Below are positions 6,622 through 12,480 of a DNA stretch of 12,480 nt, in pieces. Positions within the stretch are counted from its first letter, which is position 1, and the number at the start of each line of letters is the position of its first letter. Both the position numbers and the translations under genes were made by a program. The notes under the pieces were generated by a model. The model saw only the letters and a list, made by a program, of their open reading frames with translations. It searched no databases and had not been told where the DNA came from. Where the stretch lies: contig JBKPOV010000215.1 of assembly GCA_046733315.1 (NCBI GenBank), positions 1 through 12,480 of the forward strand. Direction: 5' to 3'. The stretch comes from VRUE01 sp046733315 (GTDB lineage: Bacteria; Actinomycetota; Thermoleophilia; Solirubrobacterales; 70-9).

Positions 6622-6657
6622 GCGGGGGATTCGGATACTCCCGCACTTCGATGAAGT
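6622..6657 (-). terminator. Two adjacent hairpins after the lipoprotein gene
   Basis: GCGGGGG (6622-6628) pairs with CTCCCGC (6638-6644) with one wobble, and ACTTC (6645-6649) pairs with GAAGT (6653-6657) around GAT. Both lie within 45 bases of the lipoprotein stop on the minus strand. There is no strong T tract, so they may terminate that transcript only weakly. The rest of 6484-6664 contains the cupin ribosome binding site and nothing else I can name. Confidence 0.3.
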
Positions 6658-6664
6658 TATTTCA

Positions 6665-7180
6665 CTAGGCGCCGGCGCAGAATTCCAAGCCGTACGCTTC
6701 GGCCAGTTTCGTCGCTTCGCCGAAGGAGGCGCCGCTCCGCACGAACGCCACCGACTCGTCCGTCGCTCTCTCGATTGTCCTGTCCAAGGCCACGAGTATC
6801 GCTTCCACCTCCGCCTCATCGCCTTCCGGCGCTCCGAGCGCGGCGATCTGCTCGATCTGCGCGTCATACGCCGGTCCGACGATATTTTCGATGACCTCGT
6901 CGGCATATTCGACCAATGGAGACTGGACGCTTTTCTCTTTCGCCTTGGGTGCCAGGTACGTGCTCAATTGTCGCTGCATCGCTTCCGTCTCTTTCTGGCA
7001 TATGGCGTCCGCCTGCATGATGAAGCTCGCCTTCGACAACGATCCCGTTTTGACATCGGTCGGCGCTTCGCCCGTCGAGCTGCCCGAGCCGCTGTCATCG
7101 CCGCACCCGGCGACAAGTGCGGTTGCGAGCACGAAAATGAGCAGGGCCCGCTCGGCTTTTCCTATAGAGATTTTGTTCAT
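6665..7180 (-). CDS. Putative membrane lipoprotein of unknown function
   Basis: The 171-residue protein has a lipoprotein signal peptide (Lys and Arg at 2-11, hydrophobic 12-24) ending in a VAGC lipobox at 23-26, so Cys26 would be lipidated and the protein anchored outside the membrane. A Gly/Ser/Asp linker (27-37) leads to a helical domain with SLSKASFIMQADAICQK (47-63), ALGAPEGDEAEVEAIL (114-129) and a C-terminal KLAEAYGLEFC (158-168). Cys61 and Cys168 may form a disulfide. I recognise this pattern as a family repeated in Solirubrobacterales genomes, with no known function. Start choice: ATG 7180 gives a clean lipoprotein signal and has a possible -10 (TAATCT) eight bases upstream, suggesting a leaderless mRNA; GTG 7207 has a weak AGGAA ribosome site and would add nine residues. 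Codon use (AAA, ATA) is less GC-biased than in neighbours. Confidence 0.75.
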   Translation of the reverse strand: MNKISIGKAERALLIFVLATALVAGCGDDSGSGSSTGEAPTDVKTGSLSKASFIMQADAICQKETEAMQRQLSTYLAPKAKEKSVQSPLVEYADEVIENIVGPAYDAQIEQIAALGAPEGDEAEVEAILVALDRTIERATDESVAFVRSGASFGEATKLAEAYGLEFCAGA

Positions 7181-7188
7181 TAAAAGGA

Positions 7189-7194
7189 AGATTA
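7189..7194 (-). promoter_or_regulatory. Candidate -10 element for a leaderless lipoprotein transcript
   Basis: Minus-strand TAATCT fits TANNNT and ends eight bases before the ATG at 7180, which lacks a Shine-Dalgarno. No good -35 is visible. If GTG 7207 is the true start, this element is inside the gene and meaningless. Confidence 0.3.
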
Positions 7195-7232
7195 GCGAAC
7201 CGCCCACGCCATTCCTAAGTGGTCAACACGAC

Positions 7233-7261
7233 AAAGCCCCGGGCGCAGTGCCCGGGGTTTT
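7233..7261 (-). terminator. Intrinsic terminator at the end of the envelope operon
   Basis: CCCCGGGC (7237-7244) and GCCCGGGG (7250-7257) are perfect arms around a 5-base loop. The flanking AAAG (7233-7236) and TTTT (7258-7261) lengthen the stem and give T-rich ends on both strands. It lies about 45 bases after the collagen-like gene stop, between that gene and the lipoprotein gene. Confidence 0.75.
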
Positions 7262-7303
7262 GCCGTGTGACGCCTTGGTCGCCGCTCGCTGGGAGCAGCT
7301 GGT

Positions 7304-8041
7304 TCAGGGAGCGGTAACCGCCCAGGAACCCCACATGGCGGATTCGACGGGTGCACCTTCGAATTCGATTTTGGCGATGGCCACTGCTCCCGTTGGATAG
7401 GTGAATGTTTGCCCCAGGCTTAGGCTTATTTCCGGACTTAGAAGGAACGGGTAGATGCACAAGAACCCTTCGGCGGCTTCAGGTTCATTGAGCGTCCCAG
7501 GACAGTTTGCGCTCGGCCCTTCCTCAACCGTGATGGACCCGTTGACCACGAACTGATAGGAGGCGACGATCAAACCCTGTTCCGGCCCGGTGAGGAACAG
7601 GTTTGTCGCCACGTCCCACATCCCGGTCAGCGTTTTGCCTTCGGGCAGCTCGTCGAGCAGTGGGCCCGGTTCGCCGTCACAAGCGTAGGTCGGGGTGCCA
7701 GCGCCGACTTTGAATTCGGCGCCGCCGAATGCGCAGTTGGGGTTGCCTTCAGGCAGCGATGTGTTGGTGACGCTGATCCCGTTTGCGCCGTTGGTGCCGT
7801 CGTTGCCGGGCGCGCCGTTTTTGCCGGGCGCTCCCACCGCGCCGGGCAACCCCGTGGCACCCGGTGCTCCCTGCGGGCCGGGTTTGCCTTTCAGCTTCGT
7901 CAGCACGCTGGGCTTGATCTGGCTGGTTGAGGTGATGATGTAGCGCTTGGCTGCCCAGGCGCCGGCGCTCAACGAGACGACGAGCGCTACCGTCGCGGCC
8001 AAGCTAGCGAAGCTGATCTCCCTTCGCGTCAGTTTGAACAT
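7304..8041 (-). CDS. Exported collagen-like (Gly-X-Y) protein
   Basis: The 245-residue protein has an N-terminal signal peptide or anchor (basic 3-7, hydrophobic about 11-27, possible cleavage after Ala-Trp-Ala30). A short basic region, AKRYIITSTSQIKPSVLTKL (31-50), is followed by 12 uninterrupted Gly-X-Y triplets (52-87), many with Pro or Ala. The C-terminal domain (about 90-245) has four cysteines (103, 121, 180, 195) and ends GSWAVTAP. The pattern CPGT...GFLCIY resembles a domain I associate with Solirubrobacterales collagen-like proteins. Bacterial collagen-like stalks form trimeric rods, so a trimeric surface protein is plausible but inferred. GGGGAGGAG lies a few bases before the ATG at 8041. 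It is the last gene of a minus-strand operon, 21 bases after the four-repeat gene, and a hairpin terminator follows. Codon use is less GC-biased than in the two genes before it. Confidence 0.85.
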   Translation of the reverse strand: MFKLTRREISFASLAATVALVVSLSAGAWAAKRYIITSTSQIKPSVLTKLKGKPGPQGAPGATGLPGAVGAPGKNGAPGNDGTNGANGISVTNTSLPEGNPNCAFGGAEFKVGAGTPTYACDGEPGPLLDELPEGKTLTGMWDVATNLFLTGPEQGLIVASYQFVVNGSITVEEGPSANCPGTLNEPEAAEGFLCIYPFLLSPEISLSLGQTFTYPTGAVAIAKIEFEGAPVESAMWGSWAVTAP

Positions 8042-8062
8042 GTGCTCCTCCCCGTGTGTTGG

Positions 8063-10711
8063 TTATCTCTTGCTGGCGTTTGCTCGCGCCGTCTTGGCCT
8101 TTGCCTTGGCGCAGCTGTCGTTCAAGATCGGGTTGAGGTCCCTGCGCCGGCCGTTGTGGGCGGCGAGTCGTCCCTGTGCGCGAGCCGGCTCTCCGCGGCA
8201 GAGGCCTCTGCTGTTGATCAGAAGCCCCCTCTGGCCGCCCTGCATCTCGACCACCACCTTGGAGATCGGCGCGTCGGGGATCGCGGCGAAGGTGGTACGG
8301 ATGCCGCCTTTGTAGGAGTCGATGCGGGCTTTGGCGTGTACCTCGATCTGGCCCTTCAGCGCCAGCACGAGGTCGGGCAGCAGGTTCTCGGAGGAGCGCA
8401 GGTAGACCGGGCCCTCCAGGGGCTTCTCCAGCAGCGGCGAGAAGGCCACGGCGCGACCGTAGATCGAGCCCTTGGGGCAGCGGTCCTGTGCGAATTGCAC
8501 GCGGGTACAGATCGTCTTGATGTGGGACTGGTCGAGGAAGGCCGAACGCGGCAGGGCCACCGAGGCATGACTTGCGTTGGCATCGCCGCGCCTTGGCCTG
8601 AAGACGGCGCGAAGGCGGGGGTGAGCACCCCGGTTGGTGGGACCGAAGAGGCGCAGCGAGAGCTCGGGCCTGAAGCCGAGGGCGTGGCAGCCGCCGACCT
8701 GGAAGCGCTCGGTGGGGGCGGCGACCTGGCCGCGATCGGAGAAGACGGTGGCGGCGATCGACTTCTGGGCGCAGCTGGTCGGGTTGAGTCCGAAGCGGGG
8801 GCGGTCGATCCGGGCGTGGATCGTGCGGTAGGAGATCGGCACCCCTTCGATGATCTGGGGCAGCGGGTCGGTTGCCAGGGTGACCTGCGCGGTTTCGGGG
8901 TCGACGTGGACCGCCGCCCGGGTCACCACGTCGCCCAGGTCGAAGGGGCCCGCCTGGGCGGGGGCGTTGACGACGATGCTGAGGGGAGCTCCTCTGTAGG
9001 GACCCGAGAGGAAGATCTCGATTGGCTCGCGGCCGGGCTGGGGCAGCCAGAGCGGCGCCGGGCCCGGTCCGGCGGCGACCGTGGCGGCGCCGATCCGCGA
9101 TGCGGGCGGGCACTCTCCACTTTGGGCCGCCTGCCCTTCGCAGAGCTCGACGCCTCTGAGCCGCGCGGAGAGGCCGCGCGGCAAGGTCGCGATGAGGGAG
9201 GCGATGTTCGCCTCCTTCTCATCGCGGGTGAGACGCGTGATCAAGGCACTGAAGCGTCCCGCGGTGGGGTTCTCCGAGCCGCCGTCGAGCACGGGCGAGA
9301 AGCCTCCGGTCCCGCAGCCCGCGTCGATCGTCAGCGGCGCCGCTTTTGCCACCGCCCCGGTACCCGACCAGGGAGTGAGGCGCCAAGCGGTCTCGTAGGT
9401 ACCGCAGGCGGATGGGGTGGCGAGCGGGCCGCGGGGCCCACCGAAGACGCGCACCCTAGCTTCGCGCAGCGGCGCCTGGGGCATATCGACGAAGGCCGAG
9501 TCGATCTGGCCGGTCGTCTTGTCGACGTCGAGCTCGCCGGGCAGAGCCAGGTGAAGGCCGAGGTCGTCGGCGACCAGCCAGACGCGGAAGAGGTCTCCGG
9601 GCTCGGGCGTGCGCAGGTAGAGCGCCCCCTCCAGAGGGCGCTCCAGGACGGGGACGTCGATCTGCGCCGTGCCAAGCTTCGCGGCATCTGGGCAGACGGC
9701 CGGGCGGCGGGATTTGAAGCCGGCCTGCTCCGCCGAGCAGGCCTCCTGGCCGGCGGCGGCGCCGGGGGCGATCGTCAGCCCCTGCGGGAAGGAGAGCTCG
9801 ACGTGACGGATGTGGGAGGTGGCGCGGCCTCCCAGCGCTTCGTTTTGGGGCAGCTCCACTGTCACGTCCAGACCGGTGGGAGCGGCCGCCTCGCGGCTGG
9901 TGGGAGTGGCGGTGAGCGAGGGGGAGAAGCCGAGCGCCCCACAGCCCGAGATCGACCCAAGCGGGGCGTCAAGCGTCGAAGGCTGGGAGGGGATCTGGTA
10001 GCTCGTTGCGGTGAACTGGACTGTGAGCGGCTCCCCGCAGCGAGTCGGATTGACGGTGAGCGGCGCCGGCGCCAGGTTCGAGGGCCGCCCGCCGGCCGGC
10101 GGCGTCGCGCCGCCGCTCGCCTCTTTGGGGGTGATCCGCAGCGTGTCGTGGGAGGAGTCGGCGGGCACCGCCCAAAGCGTCGCCTGCCCCTCCACCAGCG
10201 GGAAGGCCGAGAGCACCCCTTCGGCGCTGGCGAAAGCCCCGTAGTCGGACTCAGAGCGCACCCTGACGTTGACCACGTTGGGGTAGGGCCCGCCATAGAA
10301 GGCAAATCGCGCCACCGAGTCGGCCCCCGGCGTCAGGTAGTAGAGGGGCTCGACGAAGTTCGCGCCACCCTCGAGCAGGACGTCGACTACGCCGAGCTGG
10401 GTGTCGAAAGGACAGCCTTCGTTTTGAAACTGAAGCACCGTGCACCGCGGGAAGGCGGCGAGGTTGGTGAGCAGGCCCGGCGGCAGGTCCACCCGCAGGT
10501 CGCGGGTGGCGGCGAAGGCGTTCCCGCCCACATCGGTTTTGATCGCGAAGCTCGTCTCGAACTCGGGGTGATCGCCGGCTTCGAGGCTGCTGAGCGTGGC
10601 GCCGACCGATTCCAGGCCGTATTTCTCGAATTCGGCGCCCTGGGCAGGGAGGGGGACAAGACAGAGCGCCGCCAGGGCGGTGGCGAGGAGGAAGGGGAGC
10701 CGCGGGCTCAT
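8063..10711 (-). CDS. Large exported protein of four tandem cysteine-framed repeats, function unknown
   Basis: The 882-residue product has a signal peptide (hydrophobic 5-22, likely cleavage after Ala-Gln-Gly-Ala26) and no other membrane segment. The rest divides into four related units (about 28-260, 261-469, 470-678, 679-870), rich in beta-type sequence. Each has an LPxGL-like strand, a close Cys pair, a PLEGxxYL or equivalent strand, a GGxRGxL turn, then a wider Cys pair before GFxPxL. All 16 cysteines of the mature protein fit this scheme. A Lys/Arg/Ala tail (about 868-882) ends it. I recognise the family from Solirubrobacterales genomes, where it is annotated as hypothetical; a structural envelope or adhesin role is inference. 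ATG 10711 is chosen because it overlaps the upstream stop as ATGA and has GGAGGG before it; a GTG at 10741 is less likely. It is the middle gene of the operon. Confidence 0.88.
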   Translation of the reverse strand: MSPRLPFLLATALAALCLVPLPAQGAEFEKYGLESVGATLSSLEAGDHPEFETSFAIKTDVGGNAFAATRDLRVDLPPGLLTNLAAFPRCTVLQFQNEGCPFDTQLGVVDVLLEGGANFVEPLYYLTPGADSVARFAFYGGPYPNVVNVRVRSESDYGAFASAEGVLSAFPLVEGQATLWAVPADSSHDTLRITPKEASGGATPPAGGRPSNLAPAPLTVNPTRCGEPLTVQFTATSYQIPSQPSTLDAPLGSISGCGALGFSPSLTATPTSREAAAPTGLDVTVELPQNEALGGRATSHIRHVELSFPQGLTIAPGAAAGQEACSAEQAGFKSRRPAVCPDAAKLGTAQIDVPVLERPLEGALYLRTPEPGDLFRVWLVADDLGLHLALPGELDVDKTTGQIDSAFVDMPQAPLREARVRVFGGPRGPLATPSACGTYETAWRLTPWSGTGAVAKAAPLTIDAGCGTGGFSPVLDGGSENPTAGRFSALITRLTRDEKEANIASLIATLPRGLSARLRGVELCEGQAAQSGECPPASRIGAATVAAGPGPAPLWLPQPGREPIEIFLSGPYRGAPLSIVVNAPAQAGPFDLGDVVTRAAVHVDPETAQVTLATDPLPQIIEGVPISYRTIHARIDRPRFGLNPTSCAQKSIAATVFSDRGQVAAPTERFQVGGCHALGFRPELSLRLFGPTNRGAHPRLRAVFRPRRGDANASHASVALPRSAFLDQSHIKTICTRVQFAQDRCPKGSIYGRAVAFSPLLEKPLEGPVYLRSSENLLPDLVLALKGQIEVHAKARIDSYKGGIRTTFAAIPDAPISKVVVEMQGGQRGLLINSRGLCRGEPARAQGRLAAHNGRRRDLNPILNDSCAKAKAKTARANASKR
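8102..10630 (-). repeat. Four tandem protein-level repeats of about 190-230 codons
   Basis: Unit boundaries at the GFxPxL motif fall at codons 261, 470 and 679, exactly 209 codons apart, and a degenerate DLNPIL ends the last unit at 858. Cys pairs are 90/100, 325/340, 524/534 and 735/745 (close), and 225/257, 436/466, 647/675 and 838/867 (wide). Repeats 2 and 4 share PLEGxxYLR and PxAPxxxxxVxxxGGxRGxL. The units are diverged in sequence, so the duplication is old. Confidence 0.75.
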
Positions 10712-12480
10712 CGGGCCCTCCGCGAAGCTTGGCGCCGACACTTGCGCGCCGCCTGTGAGGCCTGTTTCGCCTCCCGTGCGAGGTGCGCGGCGCGGTCTCG
10801 GAGGCGGGGGGCGCGACGCGACGCGACGCGCAGGCGCTTGGCGGCAGAGGAGAGCTTCTTGGCTTTGCGCGCCTGGGAAGCACAGGGGTTTGCCGCCACG
10901 TTGCCGGGGCCCGCCAAGGAGGCGCTGCCCGCGTCGCCCAGCGAAGGCGGTGGCGGAGGCACCGCCTTACAGGCCTCGCCCTCGCAGGGGGACAGGGCGG
11001 CCTCGGGGAAGCCGCCGCCGATCCGCGCGTCGTAGATCGAGGGGCTCGAGTCGAGGTCGGCTCCGAGCAAGCGGTCGGTGGTGCGGATGAAGACGTCGCC
11101 CCCGTTGACGCTCGCTCCCCATAGGTAGCTGGCGAAGGCGCTTTGACCGCTCGAGATGAGCGCCAGGCAACCCGCTTGGCGCCCACAGCCGTAGACGCTC
11201 GGGGCGCGCCACTCGTAGACGTCGATCGCGCCGTTTACGTCAGCAGGCACGAGTGCCGCTCCGGTCTCGAAAAGGGCTCGCTGCCCGTCGGCGGAGAGAT
11301 TGGGTGTCGTGGCCAGCGGCCGCAGCCGCCCCCTCGCCTCGTCCGCGGAACCCTCGCTGAAGAGATGCACGAGCTGGGCACCTGCCGCCGGGGCCAGGGT
11401 CGGATCGCAGGAGAGGCAAGCGAGGTCCTGGGAGGCCGCCGCGAAGCGGTAGACCTCGCGCTCGCCGTCCGACCCGTGGGCGCTCAGGTCGGCGCTCGAC
11501 TCGAAGAGCAGCACCCCCCCCTCGGAGGTGGTGCGCGAGGGGTCGCTGAGCGGGCCGAAGCGCTGATCCAATTCGGGGCCGACCACGTGGCTCAGCCATA
11601 GCCCGAGGCCGCCGGTCGTGCCTTCTTCGCCATGCGGCTCCCCGCTTACGTCGGTGGGATCGAGGGTGGCGACGAAGCGGATCGCGCCGTCCTGGCGGTA
11701 CCAGCCGTAGAGGTTGGGCTGGCCCGGCTGGCCCATGCCGGTGAGCAGCTGTTTGGGCGAGACGAAGTAGGCGGCGGCGCCCGTGGCGGCGACGTTGACG
11801 GGCACCGTTTCTTCACCCGAGCCGATCTGGGTCACTGCCTGCGTCTGGGCGTCGTAGGAGAAAAGCTCGCCCTGAGCGATCTCGGTGCCTTCGAAGACCG
11901 GCGCTGCCGGGTTGGGACGCAGGTAGAAGAGGTGCCGCCCGTCTGCGGAGAGGCCGGCGAAGAGGGACTCTTCGTCGGTTACTTCAAGGGTCTGGCCACC
12001 GCGGCGCAGGTAGAGGGTCCCACCCAGCTCGAAGGCGGCGGCCGAGCCGTCGGCCGAGGCGCCCAGCCAGGCGGCGTCCTGGCTCGCCGCGGGAACCACC
12101 TCGCCCGGCAGCAGCGAGACGACCTCGGCGGGACCACCCCGCGGCCGCTCGTAGATCGCCTCGGTCCCCGCGGGCGGGGCGCCCTCCTCGAGGTGCGCTT
12201 TGGAGGTGAAGAAGATCTCGGCGCAGTCCTCGGAGATGAAGCGGGGCACGGCCTGAGGGTCCTCCCCGAGGGCGCCCAGGCCGACCAGCTCGAAGCTGTG
12301 ATCGGCGTGGCGCACGTAGTTGGCGTTCGGGCCGAGCGTGCCTTCGTCGCTGCCGAACGTCTGCCAGACCCAGCAGCTGTGGTCGGCCGAGTGCCCACCG
12401 GGGTTGGGCGCCTGGGACTGGACCCCCGAGGGGCCGGCAGCCTCGATCGCCCAGCCCGCGGCGGGGTCGCGGCGGGCGCG
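10708..12480 (-). CDS. Beta-propeller-like (PD40/WD40-type) surface protein, 5' end outside window
   Basis: The frame is open to the right edge, giving 590 residues with no true start; the GTG at 12315 is internal. Several blades of a PD40/TolB-like propeller are visible, each with SADG or a variant followed by an aromatic strand and a YD or YE turn: ASADGSAAAFELGGTLYLR, LSADGRHLFYLR with LFSYDAQTQ, SEGGVLLFESSADL with EVYRF, LSADGQRALFETGAAL with DVYEW, and ASVNGGDVFIRT with SIYDARIGGGFPE. A CxxC (LACLSCDP), a GCGRQAGC pair and a CEGEAC pair suggest disulfides and an extracytoplasmic location. A Pro-rich stretch and then about 58 residues very rich in Lys, Arg and Ala end the protein; that tail could bind an anionic wall polymer. 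The stop overlaps the next gene's start (ATGA), implying translational coupling. Ligand and function are unknown; the family resembles Thermoleophilia hypothetical proteins. Confidence 0.85.
   Translation of the reverse strand, partial: RARRDPAAGWAIEAAGPSGVQSQAPNPGGHSADHSCWVWQTFGSDEGTLGPNANYVRHADHSFELVGLGALGEDPQAVPRFISEDCAEIFFTSKAHLEEGAPPAGTEAIYERPRGGPAEVVSLLPGEVVPAASQDAAWLGASADGSAAAFELGGTLYLRRGGQTLEVTDEESLFAGLSADGRHLFYLRPNPAAPVFEGTEIAQGELFSYDAQTQAVTQIGSGEETVPVNVAATGAAAYFVSPKQLLTGMGQPGQPNLYGWYRQDGAIRFVATLDPTDVSGEPHGEEGTTGGLGLWLSHVVGPELDQRFGPLSDPSRTTSEGGVLLFESSADLSAHGSDGEREVYRFAAASQDLACLSCDPTLAPAAGAQLVHLFSEGSADEARGRLRPLATTPNLSADGQRALFETGAALVPADVNGAIDVYEWRAPSVYGCGRQAGCLALISSGQSAFASYLWGASVNGGDVFIRTTDRLLGADLDSSPSIYDARIGGGFPEAALSPCEGEACKAVPPPPPSLGDAGSASLAGPGNVAANPCASQARKAKKLSSAAKRLRVASRRAPRLRDRAAHLAREAKQASQAARKCRRQASRRAR
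10813..10830. repeat. Short GCGAC pentanucleotide tandem repeat
   Basis: GCGAC is repeated three times plus GCG. It lies in the basic tail of the propeller-like protein. Three units equal 15 bases, so a change of three units keeps frame, but a change of one unit would shift the frame near the C-terminus and disturb the ATGA coupling. It is too short to claim phase variation. Confidence 0.4.

Noticed and set aside
7695..7943. Plus-strand open frame rich in Pro, Leu and Ala opposite the collagen-like gene
   Set aside because: It is the reverse complement of the Gly-X-Y codons, which naturally reads as a Pro/Ala-rich shadow.
10712..10741. GTG 10741 as the start of the four-repeat protein
   Set aside because: It would extend the overlap with the upstream gene to 34 bases and spoil the signal peptide start; ATG 10711 has a ribosome site and the classic ATGA overlap.
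8042..11035. A 997-codon open frame on the plus strand opposite the envelope operon
   Set aside because: It is antisense to two well-supported genes with signal peptide, repeats and ATGA coupling. Its product is low-complexity Gly/Arg/Val-rich with no recognisable domain, as expected from strong third-position GC bias.

Overview
The window is very GC-rich, with dense coding and strong G/C bias at third codon positions, as in an actinobacterium. Several proteins point to the Thermoleophilia/Solirubrobacterales part of the phylum: a short collagen-like exported protein, a long exported protein made of four cysteine-framed repeats, a beta-propeller-like surface protein with a very basic tail, and a small lipoprotein with two conserved-looking cysteines. 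I recognise these families from memory as common in that lineage; no search was run, so the taxonomic placement is inference.

Layout, left to right. Bases 1-36 are probably the last codons of a plus-strand gene. A 952-residue LuxR-type ATPase regulator follows on the minus strand (60-2918). Upstream of it, behind a strong hairpin, is a small DUF4242 protein (2988-3281, minus). A 224-base divergent region with an inverted repeat and two phased direct repeats separates this from a membrane-anchored Ser/Thr protein kinase with an extracytoplasmic TPR tail (3506-4831, plus). The kinase converges, with a 9-base gap, on a polyphosphate kinase 2 gene (4841-5650, minus). PPK2 is divergent from a 64-residue secreted two-cysteine peptide (5829-6023, plus), and a perfect 9-base inverted repeat lies between them. 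Then come, all on the minus strand, a cupin (6121-6483), a lipoprotein (6665-7180), and an envelope operon: collagen-like protein (7304-8041), four-repeat protein (8063-10711) and a beta-propeller-like protein that runs off the right edge (10708-12480).

How they may work together. The left half looks like signalling and energy/stress functions: a LuxR regulator, a transmembrane kinase and PPK2. The right half is an exported or surface operon with tight coupling: a 4-base ATGA overlap between the first two genes, a 21-base gap before the third, and a clear hairpin terminator after the last. All three products appear to be exported, although the N-terminus of the first lies outside the window. 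This operon is the most likely place for an undescribed system, probably a lineage-specific extracellular assembly. Its function cannot be read from sequence alone.

The long plus-strand open frames opposite the regulator (591-2825) and opposite the envelope operon (8042-11035) are shadows of real minus-strand genes. The longest gene-free stretch is 224 bases (3282-3505); no tRNA, rRNA, insertion sequence or CRISPR array was seen.
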